Shown one piece after another: positions 7,032 to 15,595 of a DNA stretch of 34,842 nucleotides. Below the pieces are notes generated by a model that saw nothing but the letters and a program-made list of their open reading frames with translations, was not told the origin of the DNA and ran no database searches. Origin of the DNA: a virus. A program made the position numbers and the translations under genes. Every line of letters starts with the position of its first letter. Position 1 is the first letter of the stretch. The stretch covers positions 1-34,842 of the IMG/VR virus record IMGVR_UViG_3300043811_000028; one strand, given 5' to 3'.

Positions 7032-8771
7032 TTATTGCAAACCGTAAATAATTGCCATCTTTCCAAACAACAAGAGCAAAGCTTTATTACGTGCCCTATG
7101 ATCTTCCATCTTCATAATGTGATCAAAACCTTTCTTGTCCCAATCTTTGGAATAAATAAAATTTAGACCTTCAATATCATTTCTGGCACCAGCCGCTTTT
7201 TTAATAGCATTAAAAATCATCTTTCCAGCATCACGAGCATCCGAAATACCAGTTTTAGATTGAGCTTCACTTTGAGAAACAGTTTTAATATTGCTTAAAT
7301 GTTTCCATGCAGTGCGCATATCTTTAATAGCTTGTTGAGCCGCAGGAAAGTTAGTTGTATCTTTTAATAGAGCTTGATAATTACCACGCGTATTTAAGAA
7401 TCGACTATAGAAATTTTTACCAGTTACATCATCACCTTCTCGATTTAATTTATCGACAATATTTTCTCTAACAATTTTAGGTTGAGCGGCCTTAGTAGCC
7501 TCTTCATAGGAAGGATTAGTTTGTTTTAAAAATTGATTAAAATTATTCTTTACTTGCGATATAGCATATTGTTGCGCAGGCGGAGCACCATTTTGCATAC
7601 GGTGAAGTGTACGATCAATTTCAGCTAGAAACTTATAGTTATTCTCTGGAATATCTTTAAAAACAGGATCAGATTTAACTAATTTAAAAGCTGTTTCCAT
7701 AACAGAATTTTTTTGCATGTCCGCAACAGTGTCGGGATTAATATTATGACGATAAGCTTTTTCATAAAGTTCATTAATTTTTTTGTCATTGACAGGTGAG
7801 GGTTTATAAATGCTATCAAGCATTTCATTAACAGCTTTGTTTTGTTCGTTTAGTTGCATTTTTTCATGACGGTAAGCAACGCGAGCACTTGGAGCCGTAC
7901 GTTTCAAATCACCTTCTGCTTGAGAAGTGACATAATTGCCAGAAGCTTGCGCAGGCGTTACGGTCGTGCCTAAGCGTCGATTTGCAGCCATAGAGCGATT
8001 AATATCTTTGGGCTCGATTCCTTCTAATAGTTCGGGAATCAAGGCATTTTTTCCACCACCACCAAGAGACCTAAATACAGATGGTGCTACCATACCACCT
8101 ACGGCCCCTGTACCGGCACCAGATAATGTAGGATCAACGCCATAACCAATAGCGGCACCAAGACCAGAGCGAGCCAATAAACGTAGAAGGGGATTTTGGC
8201 CAGTTGCCAAATTCAAAGCGGCTTGTGTACCACCACCAAGACCAGCGCCAGTTAATGCACCCATATTAGGATCTGCCTGATTATGAGCGGCTCCATATAG
8301 ACCAGCTTCACCAGCGGCTTTGCCAATATTCATTATGGATTTTATCCATGGCGATGAATTGATTAATTCTGATAAAGCATTAACACCTTTACCAACAGCG
8401 GGAATTTTGCCCAATCCTTTGATGCCTAAAGAGGCAGCGCCTCCAGGTAGCGCAAAAGAAGCAAACTCACCAAATCCTTGACCCGCTACGGAAGCAGCAT
8501 TTTGTGGAGCAAAATTCAATTCTGAAATAGGGTTTTTCTTAATAAGATTAGCAATCTTTATAGGGTAATTAGCAGCGCCTTGAGCAGCGCCGGCACCAAA
8601 AGAGCGAGTGCTTTTATAGGCATCATTTGGTAAAACAGTACCGGTAGCTGTCTGATTAGCTGGATCGAAAATACCAAAATCTTCTTCATTGGTAGCAGCT
8701 TTTCCCACAGGAGCTAACTCCCATGAATTAGAAGACTTATCATTATCAGAAACCAATTCCCAACTAGACAT
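7032..8771 (-). CDS. Ejection (DNA-transfer) protein, probable P22 gp16 counterpart
   Basis: 579 residues, close to the 609 of P22 gp16. N-terminal acidic, Ser-rich tail; then a Gly/Ala-rich hydrophobic region at ~85-240 with several possible membrane-interacting helices (GAAQGAANYP, GAGLGGGTQAALNLATG, GAAIGYG); then a long charged helical half. It is last in the cluster after the gp7-like and gp20-like genes, the P22 order gp7-gp20-gp16. Such proteins leave the capsid before DNA and help form a conduit across the cell envelope. Its start overlaps the end of the preceding gene by 8 bases. Assigned by order and composition rather than clear residue identity. Confidence 0.65.
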   Translation of the reverse strand: MSSWELVSDNDKSSNSWELAPVGKAATNEEDFGIFDPANQTATGTVLPNDAYKSTRSFGAGAAQGAANYPIKIANLIKKNPISELNFAPQNAASVAGQGFGEFASFALPGGAASLGIKGLGKIPAVGKGVNALSELINSSPWIKSIMNIGKAAGEAGLYGAAHNQADPNMGALTGAGLGGGTQAALNLATGQNPLLRLLARSGLGAAIGYGVDPTLSGAGTGAVGGMVAPSVFRSLGGGGKNALIPELLEGIEPKDINRSMAANRRLGTTVTPAQASGNYVTSQAEGDLKRTAPSARVAYRHEKMQLNEQNKAVNEMLDSIYKPSPVNDKKINELYEKAYRHNINPDTVADMQKNSVMETAFKLVKSDPVFKDIPENNYKFLAEIDRTLHRMQNGAPPAQQYAISQVKNNFNQFLKQTNPSYEEATKAAQPKIVRENIVDKLNREGDDVTGKNFYSRFLNTRGNYQALLKDTTNFPAAQQAIKDMRTAWKHLSNIKTVSQSEAQSKTGISDARDAGKMIFNAIKKAAGARNDIEGLNFIYSKDWDKKGFDHIMKMEDHRARNKALLLLFGKMAIIYGLQ

Positions 8772-10062
8772 TTTTCACCCCGTATTTTTTACGAGCTTCA
8801 TCAGCCGATACAGTAATTGTTTCGCCAGTGTCTTTGTTTCTAATAGTCACTTTAGATGTAGTAGAAGATTTTTTATTGTAATCTTTTGGAATATCAATAA
8901 AATCGCCTTTCACTCGTTTAATGCCGGCTAATTTCTCACGCACACCAGGGTGAATAGGTTCGGCCGTATCAAGGATGCCTTGAGCAACGTCGTACAATGT
9001 TTTGATATGACCATTAAATACTTTTAGCGCTGTTTCCGGTGAAACATCTAATTTGTCCACCGCTTGAGATACTTGGTTCAACGCATCAACTTGAGCATCA
9101 TGACTGATACCCATTCCTTCAGTCATACGCACACCATTCGCCAACAAAGGACCTAATGCGGTCTTTGCTTGAATGTAATGCGCATACGAATCAGGTTGTT
9201 CCGTTTTCCATCTCTGTAACCAGTTACTGGCGCGACCGTATAATTGATTGTATTTGGCAGCGTCTTTAAAGACAGTCTGAATATCATTACGGTGCAATTG
9301 AATAAACTTTTCAAATGCTACAGCCGAATCAGCGCGAGCCTTCAATGGACCACTGACACCTTTATTATTAGCACGCATTTGGGCAGATAAAGTATCTCGT
9401 TGTTTTTCAGATAATGGACTATAAAGCTCTTCATCAGGTGTCACTTTACCGAGATTCGCGCCAGTAGGAGCAATCGCATCACCATTTGCGTTAACAGTTA
9501 TACCATTGCCATTGGTAGGAATAGTCGTTGCATTAGCATTATTACCGTTTTGGGCAATGTTATTAACCTCTTCATCGGTAGCTCTATTATTAGCACCAAA
9601 GTCACCCTTGATAGGAGACTGATTAAGCTGATTAACAGGAGCTTGGGGCGTATTATTACCACCAGTCAAACTACGTACGGCATTCACTGCTGTTTGTAAA
9701 ATATTTTCATCATTACCTAATTGTGATTGAATATATTCAGGTGACAAAACATTTGAACCGCCGGAGGTAGGAGAATTGATACCTAAACGATATTGCTCAA
9801 GCATATCTTGATAATTCTTACGATTTGTAGGATCAGATAAATAAGCCGTTCTTTCATCAACAGGCAATTGTGCGAAAGACTTTAAAAACGTATTAATCCC
9901 CCCCTGTTTACCACTATAAGCTAATGCATTTTGTGCCTTAATAGCAGTCTCAAGCGGTTTGTATTTATTCTCTAACCGTTGCTTTTGCAATTCATTCAGG
10001 GTACCAACATGATGCAATATGCTGATATCGCTAATATTAGGTAATGGAAGATTAAAAGCCAT
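8764..10062 (-). CDS. Ejection protein, probable P22 gp20 counterpart
   Basis: 432 residues (P22 gp20: 471). Mostly helical: an N-terminal LNELQKQRLENKYKPLE helix, a low-complexity Asn/Gly-rich linker at ~160-205, then a charged helical C-terminal half ending VTIRNKDTGETITVSADEARKKYG (two strands plus a helix, ~405-430). Its position between the small Ala/Gln-rich gene and the gp16-like gene supports an injection-protein role. Start: GGAGG 9 bases before ATG. Four bases separate it from the previous gene. Confidence 0.65.
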   Translation of the reverse strand: MAFNLPLPNISDISILHHVGTLNELQKQRLENKYKPLETAIKAQNALAYSGKQGGINTFLKSFAQLPVDERTAYLSDPTNRKNYQDMLEQYRLGINSPTSGGSNVLSPEYIQSQLGNDENILQTAVNAVRSLTGGNNTPQAPVNQLNQSPIKGDFGANNRATDEEVNNIAQNGNNANATTIPTNGNGITVNANGDAIAPTGANLGKVTPDEELYSPLSEKQRDTLSAQMRANNKGVSGPLKARADSAVAFEKFIQLHRNDIQTVFKDAAKYNQLYGRASNWLQRWKTEQPDSYAHYIQAKTALGPLLANGVRMTEGMGISHDAQVDALNQVSQAVDKLDVSPETALKVFNGHIKTLYDVAQGILDTAEPIHPGVREKLAGIKRVKGDFIDIPKDYNKKSSTTSKVTIRNKDTGETITVSADEARKKYGVKNV

Positions 10063-10065
10063 CGT

Positions 10066-10671
10066 CTAGCCTCCAAACAACTTTGCAATACCAGCCCATA
10101 GAGCATTACGATCACTTTGCTCGCCGGCTTCCTGACCATAATTCGTGCCGCCTTTATATTCGCCAGCATTGCTAAATAGCTGCGATAAGAAATCACCAGC
10201 ATGTTGACCCATTTGCTCTTGATGTTGTAGGCCAGATCCATATTGCGTATTAATACCTAGCACATTCTGTAACCATTGATTCATATCTTGCGAGCTAATG
10301 CCTTGAGCATTTTGTTGCGCTTGTTGTTGCAATGCCGTAGACCCTGAAAGACCCGTAGCTGACCCCACATTCTGAGCGGCTCGAATGCCTTGTTGCTGCT
10401 GATAATGAGCCCAAGGTGATTCTTGATAACCACCCATTAGATGATTAATAAAGGCAGATGGATCTTTTTGAGAATTTAACCATTCTTGAAATTGCGGAAT
10501 AGCTTGAGTGCCAGCATTGAAAAAAGGATTTTGAGATTTTTGAGCTTTCTCGAAAAAAGGTTTATAACCTTTCCAAGCTTCTTCATAAGGTTTACCAGAA
10601 TCGCCAAAGAATCCTTGAGCAAGACCAGGAAGTGCCGCACCAAAATTTTTAGCTGCCGCTGCTGCAAACAT
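10066..10671 (-). CDS. Ejection protein, probable P22 gp7 counterpart
   Basis: 201 residues (P22 gp7: 229). The N-terminus AAAAAKNFGAALPGLAQGFFG is hydrophobic and Gly/Ala-rich, followed by a helical region rich in Gln (ALQQQAQQNAQG, ~115-125) and a C-terminus NALWAGIAKLFGG. Small phage proteins of this kind, with a KPxFExAQxxQNPFFNAG block and a Gln-rich helix, occur just before larger ejection proteins. Translation begins after a 7-bp AGGA-loop hairpin. Confidence 0.65.
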   Translation of the reverse strand: MFAAAAAKNFGAALPGLAQGFFGDSGKPYEEAWKGYKPFFEKAQKSQNPFFNAGTQAIPQFQEWLNSQKDPSAFINHLMGGYQESPWAHYQQQQGIRAAQNVGSATGLSGSTALQQQAQQNAQGISSQDMNQWLQNVLGINTQYGSGLQHQEQMGQHAGDFLSQLFSNAGEYKGGTNYGQEAGEQSDRNALWAGIAKLFGG

Positions 10672-10673
10672 AA

Positions 10674-10691
10674 CTTGATATCCTTATCAAG
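10674..10691 (-). promoter_or_regulatory. AGGA-loop hairpin at the start of the 10066-10671 gene
   Basis: CTTGATA and TATCAAG arms (7 bp) around the tetraloop AGGA, 2 bases before ATG. Confidence 0.75.
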
Positions 10692-10694
10692 AAA

Positions 10695-10958
10695 TTAGAA
10701 CGAACTCCAGCTCCCCGCTTTGAAATATTGTGCTGAGCCTAGAGTAGTATTATATATCATTTGGCCATTTTGAGGACCAATAATTGCATCACGTTGCACA
10801 GTGGTTAAATGCGGCAACATAAATCCATTTTGCGTAATATAGGCAATTAAATTCTGATAAAAAGTAGCCATGAAATCGACCCATATATCCGACATATAAA
10901 TTGATCCTTTTTTGACTAAAGGATCATAAAGCGGAAACTCATCAAAATTATTTGCCAT
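10695..10958 (-). CDS. Small conserved podovirus structural or accessory protein
   Basis: 87 residues. A helical N-terminal half (DIWVDFMATFYQNLIAYIT, ~24-42) precedes a conserved-looking C-terminal block, VQRDAIIGPQNGQMIYNTT followed by YFKAGSWSSF. The block 'G.MIYNTT....Q.F..G.W' is a short beta module found at the ends of many tail fibres and small tail-associated proteins. It lies between the gp10-like and gp7-like genes, a place where P22 encodes its tail needle, but it is far shorter than a needle. Role uncertain. Confidence 0.65.
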   Translation of the reverse strand: MANNFDEFPLYDPLVKKGSIYMSDIWVDFMATFYQNLIAYITQNGFMLPHLTTVQRDAIIGPQNGQMIYNTTLGSAQYFKAGSWSSF

Positions 10959-10961
10959 GTC

Positions 10962-10973
10962 TTACTCCGGTAA
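10962..10973 (-). promoter_or_regulatory. Short CGGA-loop hairpin at the start of the 10695-10958 gene
   Basis: TTAC and GTAA arms (4 bp) around CGGA. A weak member of the AGGA-loop series; it spans the stop codon of the upstream gene. Confidence 0.35.
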
Positions 10974-12797
10974 TACTTCACTGTCCCAAGATGCGCCCAT
11001 AATGATGAATGGAACGGGATCAAAGAACTCAAATTTAGTCACAAAGGCTTGTCCACGTTTTGTGGTGCCTAATTTGCGCCACAATGTGCGCGCAGTACGG
11101 TTGCCAATCTTGCCCATAGGGGCTTTGATCGTATAGCCATAAGTCTGCCCACCATCACGTGAGATGGATAAATAAACAAAAGGTACAATAGGAGAAATGT
11201 GCGCATTAATATTAACGGCAGGCTCAACTAACAAATTAACATTATTTTCTGTTGTAATAATAAGTAAAGATTCTGTTAGAAGAAATGGGTTAACAAAGTC
11301 AGCATCAATTTCAGCAACATTGCCTTGTAGCAAATCTATTTGTAATCGATCTATTCTTCGTCGCTGATATCCAGCGGGAACAATAGGTCTTGTGATACGC
11401 ATGCGCCGTATGGCTTCTCCAGCGTTTGTGAAGGTATTAGAATCAACTTGATACAAGATAGGATTTGCATAATCGCCCACATAATTAATGCCATTAAAAT
11501 AAGCGTGCGTTTGCGCGGGGTGCCTATCCCCTTCCAACGTTTCTTCTTCATGCCACAATTTCCCCTCTTCAGACTCTGGATTGCTCAATGTAACGTTATA
11601 AACAAAAGTGTGATTGGCAGCGGTGAAGTTCATTCGATAAAAAATCAAACCATTTTCTTTTATTAAAAATGATGTGCAATCTGAAACCTGTTGAACCGCT
11701 GCATATTGCGCTAATTGAAAATCTAATGCACGGTTGCTAACCGACATCGATTGCGAACCCGTAACTTGCATAACAGCGCCCAATCCGTCACGGTCTTGGG
11801 AAAGAAAATACATCTTGTCAAAACCAACGGCGATAGAACCGACGGCAGGCGTCCCATATTCCATGAGCAATGAATTGTTGCGTCTAAAGGGTAAATTTGT
11901 GCCGATACCAGCATTTTCCCAAACCTCGGTGTAAAATTGGCTGAACAAGAATAATCGTCTATGTAGCGTTCTACAAGCTACAATCGTGCCAGGATGAGAG
12001 GTCATAAAACCTTGTTGCAATTGACCTAGATTATCTACGGTGCCACTACCACCCGATGCAGATGTAATAACAGCGCCACCAGGTGTTGCAGAGACTCTAA
12101 TGATAGAGGTGCCAGAAAGAGCGACCACATAATATGTCGTGCCAGCAACCAATTCCGCTGGCAAACTTCCGCCACTGAAAACAACCGGCGTTCCAATTTG
12201 ATAATTAGCATTTGATCCGCTGGTTAAAGTAATACTAGAAGAGGTGCCAGCTAGTGTAAATGTATTAGAACCAGGTCCCCAAATTAATCCTTGATTGAAA
12301 CTACTTAATTGAAAACCATTTGTACCACCATCAGTAACAACAAAGAATCCATCTAAATAAGTTACATCAAGAGGCGTAGCAGGAAATGCAGGATCAGTGA
12401 TTTGCGTAAATACATTTAGGTTGGTATCCCAAATGTAACCATCTTGTCCGTCAACAAAAATAATTTGAAATGTATTAGCATCAATTCCGACAAAGCCACT
12501 ATCAGTATTAGCAAATGATCCTATGGGAGAAGTCACACCATTAGTCGTCGTGCGATAAATATCTGCACCAACGACACTATACTCAATATTATTAAAAACA
12601 AATTGACGTCTGAAACCCATTGTCGATAAACCGAATTGAATTTCAGTATTGATGAGACCAGAAGTGTTTATAAGTGTCTTAGGCTTTTTACCAAGAGGAT
12701 CAATGTACTCAAACATATTCACCGTGCGCTCAGAGTCAATACTGCTCACACGTTGATTGTTGTAACTGCCAACGATGTCATAATCTGCGCTAGCCAT
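10962..12797 (-). CDS. Head-completion / packaged-DNA stabilisation protein, P22 gp10-like
   Basis: 611 residues (P22 gp10: 472). The N-terminus 'DYDIVGSYNNQRVSSIDSERTVN' pattern (NQRVSSIDSERTVNMF, ~13-28) is typical of the family: N.ERTVN..P. A beta-propeller-like run of DG and GF strands follows (VGIDANTFQ, IFVDGQDGYIWD, VTYLDGFFVVTDGG). An extra ~80-residue module with LVAGTTYYVV is inserted at ~180-260, accounting for much of the size difference. It lies directly after the gp4-like gene, as in P22, where the two proteins plug the portal after packaging. Confidence 0.8.
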   Translation of the reverse strand: MASADYDIVGSYNNQRVSSIDSERTVNMFEYIDPLGKKPKTLINTSGLINTEIQFGLSTMGFRRQFVFNNIEYSVVGADIYRTTTNGVTSPIGSFANTDSGFVGIDANTFQIIFVDGQDGYIWDTNLNVFTQITDPAFPATPLDVTYLDGFFVVTDGGTNGFQLSSFNQGLIWGPGSNTFTLAGTSSSITLTSGSNANYQIGTPVVFSGGSLPAELVAGTTYYVVALSGTSIIRVSATPGGAVITSASGGSGTVDNLGQLQQGFMTSHPGTIVACRTLHRRLFLFSQFYTEVWENAGIGTNLPFRRNNSLLMEYGTPAVGSIAVGFDKMYFLSQDRDGLGAVMQVTGSQSMSVSNRALDFQLAQYAAVQQVSDCTSFLIKENGLIFYRMNFTAANHTFVYNVTLSNPESEEGKLWHEEETLEGDRHPAQTHAYFNGINYVGDYANPILYQVDSNTFTNAGEAIRRMRITRPIVPAGYQRRRIDRLQIDLLQGNVAEIDADFVNPFLLTESLLIITTENNVNLLVEPAVNINAHISPIVPFVYLSISRDGGQTYGYTIKAPMGKIGNRTARTLWRKLGTTKRGQAFVTKFEFFDPVPFIIMGASWDSEVLPE

Positions 12798-12798
12798 G

Positions 12799-13839
12799 TT
12801 AGTAACTCAATATATTCGGCCAGTAGAAAGGCTCCGGTGCCGTTAGGATCACAGAAGGTCTGATAGTCAAATCTGTTTCGTTAGAGTTTTTTAGCGTGTT
12901 GTAATAATCTTCATATTCGGCTTCATTAGCCGGAGGCCAATTACCCGATGGATAGTAAGCTAGAAATTTACGCGCCAGAGCGTATTTCAAGAATCCATAA
13001 TAGTTAGGTGGCAATTCGCCTAACGTATCTTGGTTGCCCAAGGAATTGATCATAGCCTTGACTTGAATCTTGAATGGATAAGGCTGATCAGGAACGGGAT
13101 AAACCGTGATAAAACTTTCTTGAGGCTGCTTATTCAAAAATATAAATCCTGGACGTGCCAAGAGGTTGTTTTGCCGAACAACGCCCCAATATTCTGCTTT
13201 AGAGATAATGCGCATTGGATAGATTAATGCTGTTGCTGACGTGTTTAAATTACCTTGATAGGTTGTCAAAACATTAACAGGAACGCCATCAGTCAAAAGA
13301 ATAATCGGAATGCCTAGCAATGCATTCTGCTCTGTCGCAGCAAGCATTAGCGTCGTAGGATTAATAAAAATAGTGTAGTAAGTCACCCCTGCAACCAATG
13401 GCGATGGAACGGTGCCAAAGGTAGAGATAATCACCGGCGTACCTGTTGGGAAGGCAGCAGATGATGGAACCGTTAAATAATTCGTGACATTCGATGCGGT
13501 GAAATTAACCGAGATCGGATTTGAATTTTGATTAATACCGGTGCCAGGTACGGAATAATTAGCAAAGGTTAAATCAACAACGCGATCAGCGGTAATATCC
13601 GTACCAACAATCATGTCAGAAATAGAATAGGTATCTTTTCCGACAATAAATTGATGATCGATAGTAGTGAGGTATGGAATATAAATGCTATCACTGGAAA
13701 ACTTATCCAATAACTCATTAATCAATTCCAATCCAGTCTTGAGCATAAAGCCATCGGGTGTTTCACCAACGCCTAGCTCACCGATTAGATAAAGTGAATT
13801 GACAATAACGTCATTAGTTGTGACAACATTTTGTGGCAT
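12799..13839 (-). CDS. Portal-plugging head-completion protein, P22 gp4-like
   Basis: 346 residues, about twice P22 gp4 (166). The family core is split: residues ~1-110 (VVTTNDVIVNSLYLIGELGVGE, LELINELLDKF) and ~195-346 (WGVVRQNNLLARPGF, NYYGFLKYALARKFLAYYP). Between them lies an inserted beta module at ~110-195 containing PLVAGVTYYTIF. N-terminal and C-terminal parts match the usual pattern of a helical DNA-stabilisation protein that adds to the portal vertex. P22 gp4 has also been described as having lytic activity; no catalytic residues can be read here. It abuts the gp10-like gene by one base. Confidence 0.75.
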   Translation of the reverse strand: MPQNVVTTNDVIVNSLYLIGELGVGETPDGFMLKTGLELINELLDKFSSDSIYIPYLTTIDHQFIVGKDTYSISDMIVGTDITADRVVDLTFANYSVPGTGINQNSNPISVNFTASNVTNYLTVPSSAAFPTGTPVIISTFGTVPSPLVAGVTYYTIFINPTTLMLAATEQNALLGIPIILLTDGVPVNVLTTYQGNLNTSATALIYPMRIISKAEYWGVVRQNNLLARPGFIFLNKQPQESFITVYPVPDQPYPFKIQVKAMINSLGNQDTLGELPPNYYGFLKYALARKFLAYYPSGNWPPANEAEYEDYYNTLKNSNETDLTIRPSVILTAPEPFYWPNILSY

Positions 13840-13861
13840 CGCATCCGTGCTCCGTCCCTAT

Positions 13862-13920
13862 ATGTCGAAAAACATTGAGAGTCTCGACACACCGATGAGA
13901 TGTGTCGAGATCTTCGACAT
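13862..13920. other. Large nested inverted repeat between head genes
   Basis: Inner arms of 10 bp (TCTCGACACA at 13882-13891 and TGTGTCGAGA at 13901-13910) with a 9-base loop, inside outer arms of 8 bp (ATGTCGAA at 13862-13869 and TTCGACAT at 13913-13920). Both strands can form it. No T-run immediately follows the inner stem, so it looks more like an RNase III-type processing site or transcript stabiliser than a terminator. It separates the coat-linked small genes from the gp4/gp10 genes. Confidence 0.6.
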
Positions 13921-14186
13921 TACCTTACAGGGAACGCAACCTTATCGAGACCAACAGTGATTTCACGCGCTAACTCTTGAGCGTGCTCACCGTTGTTGCA
14001 CATATAAGCGTTAAATTCCATTGATGCGCCTTCTAGTTTTGGCGCGCGTCCACCATGTCTAGATTGCTCACTTTGAACCTTTTTCACGAACTGGTTTTTG
14101 CTTGCGTGTTCCGCTTCCAGTCTGGATTGGCGTACATTCGCTACCGCTGCTTCCTTGCTCGGACTTCCGTCGTATCTGCTCTTCAT
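13920..14186 (-). CDS. Small conserved phage head-region protein (MCNNGEHAQE motif)
   Basis: 88 residues from the ATG at 14186; the longer upstream extension lacks a ribosome site, while this start has AGAGGA 7 bases before it. The N-terminal half is basic and helical, and the C-terminus carries SMEFNAYMCNNGEHAQELA and a terminal LDKVAFPVR, a block I recognise in small hypothetical phage proteins. It overlaps the preceding gene by 119 bases in a different frame. Likely made with capsid proteins; function unknown. Confidence 0.65.
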   Translation of the reverse strand: MKSRYDGSPSKEAAVANVRQSRLEAEHASKNQFVKKVQSEQSRHGGRAPKLEGASMEFNAYMCNNGEHAQELAREITVGLDKVAFPVR

Positions 14187-14316
14187 GATGTGTCCTCTCT
14201 TGTTTAGCTTTAGTTGGATGATCAAACCATTCTCCTGATGCCACTAACTTGTCTCGCTCTTCAAATGAAACAACTTTCATTTCTTGAAAAGGATGATAAA
14301 TACAGGCTAATGGCAT
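14068..14316 (-). CDS. Small phage protein with short-chain 'EWFDHPTKAK' motif
   Basis: 82 residues from the ATG at 14316, which has AGGAGA 6 bases upstream; the longer open frame would run into the coat gene. The start MPLACIYHPFQEMKVV and the block LVASGEWFDHPTKAK match a recurrent short phage protein (…ASGxWFDxPTEA…) found near head genes. The C-terminal half is charged and low in complexity, as expected because its last 119 bases also encode the start of the next gene in another frame. Function unknown. Confidence 0.7.
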   Translation of the reverse strand: MPLACIYHPFQEMKVVSFEERDKLVASGEWFDHPTKAKQERTHHEEQIRRKSEQGSSGSECTPIQTGSGTRKQKPVREKGSK

Positions 14317-14326
14317 CAGGTATCTC

Positions 14327-15538
14327 CTATGACAATACTTTTGAGGCGTATTGTGGGTGCCATAAGAAGCCACACAAAATATCAATACGCATTAAGTTTT
14401 GATAACCAAGAATGTCACCGGTTTGTGTAACGGCAAGTGATAATCCAGTTTCAGGATCAATCGCGACACTGGAATATGGAACTTGCAATTTATAAAGCGG
14501 AGGACAAACGATATCTAAACCACGTGCAGGATATGCCACGTTGACGTTATAACTTGGAACAACAGTAACAGCAGCTCCCGTTGGAACAGCATTGCTGACA
14601 TTTTGTAATGGGCTTGCAGAGTTACTATTGATAACTGGAGCAACTTGAATTGTTATCGCACCTCCACCATCACTGTTGGCAGGAGCAGTAATAACAAATT
14701 GCATGTTTTGACCGGTAGAAGCGCGTGAAAGTGGGTTAACACTTTGTACGCCTGCAATAGAGATCAAATCACCAGGTAAGAAATAATTTGTAACGCTGAA
14801 TGAACCGCCAGCTAATACAATCGTATTGCCAGAAGAAACAGCGCCATTGACTGTTAATACATCACCAGGATGCAAGGTAGGACCATTACCTGCAATGTGA
14901 CGTACGATATTTTGACTTTGGAAAATATCAAAATAAGATAAGTGACCGATTGCAGATTGTCTTACGATGTCTTCGTTGAAAACAGGTGTGAAGTTATTCA
15001 GCAACGCTGATTTCAAACTAGAACCGTCACGCACTGTCATTGCCATGTAAGCATCAGATGCAATGTTCACACCTTGTTCTAACAATTTAGCGCCAGCGAT
15101 ATCCACTGTTGCGAAAGAGTTAATTGGTGTGCCAGCGGTACCGGTGAAAAAATAAAGTTCTTGTTCCGCAGCAGAACAGATGTCACGTTCCATTTGCGTA
15201 ACAATGTTTTGAATGGCTGGTTGAATAAACATGCGACTGAAGTCTTCAATACGCAATGATAAATCTTGAACGGTGTAAGCGATCAAGGCATGGTATTGGT
15301 GAGCAACAGTGATGTTTTCAACAGTTTCGATAATGTCTTGGGGAACGGCTGTTGAGCCATCACCAACAACAAAGTTATTTTGTCTGCGAACTTGCAGCGT
15401 GTCACCAATTTTGTAACCAGCATTTTGAAAGTCATCTTGATAGATGCGACTTCCAGTCATTACAAACGGTGCATTATTAGCAAACATTGCTAATGCGGTA
15501 TTTGAAACCAATTGAGTAGTAATAAATTGATTTGGCAT
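14327..15538 (-). CDS. Major coat protein, P22 gp5-like
   Basis: 403 residues (P22 gp5: 430). Start chosen at MPNQFITTQ: GGGAGA lies about 9 bases upstream, whereas the longer ATG at 15553 overlaps that site. P22-type features: NQFITTQLVSNTALAMFAN at the N-terminus, VQDLSLRIEDFSRMF and an FDIFQSQNIVRHIAG region, then an inserted beta domain at ~225-300 (LTVNGAVSSGNTIV, GDLISIAGVQSVNPLSR) corresponding to the coat I-domain position, and an HPQYASKVLS end. It forms the icosahedral shell, assembled around scaffold. A 7-bp AGGA-loop hairpin lies 37 nt upstream. Confidence 0.85.
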   Translation of the reverse strand: MPNQFITTQLVSNTALAMFANNAPFVMTGSRIYQDDFQNAGYKIGDTLQVRRQNNFVVGDGSTAVPQDIIETVENITVAHQYHALIAYTVQDLSLRIEDFSRMFIQPAIQNIVTQMERDICSAAEQELYFFTGTAGTPINSFATVDIAGAKLLEQGVNIASDAYMAMTVRDGSSLKSALLNNFTPVFNEDIVRQSAIGHLSYFDIFQSQNIVRHIAGNGPTLHPGDVLTVNGAVSSGNTIVLAGGSFSVTNYFLPGDLISIAGVQSVNPLSRASTGQNMQFVITAPANSDGGGAITIQVAPVINSNSASPLQNVSNAVPTGAAVTVVPSYNVNVAYPARGLDIVCPPLYKLQVPYSSVAIDPETGLSLAVTQTGDILGYQNLMRIDILCGFLWHPQYASKVLS

Positions 15539-15574
15539 TGCTCGATCTCCCATCCATGGTTAATGAGCACGTCC

Positions 15575-15595
15575 GTAAGTTCATCCTAAACTTAC
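15575..15595 (-). promoter_or_regulatory. AGGA-loop hairpin in the leader of the coat gene
   Basis: GTAAGTT and AACTTAC arms (7 bp) around the loop TAGGATG. It lies 37 nt upstream of the coat ATG and starts at the scaffold stop. The coat Shine-Dalgarno itself (GGGAGA) sits in the loop of a wider TGCTC/GAGCA stem, so the coat leader has two stacked structures. Confidence 0.65.
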
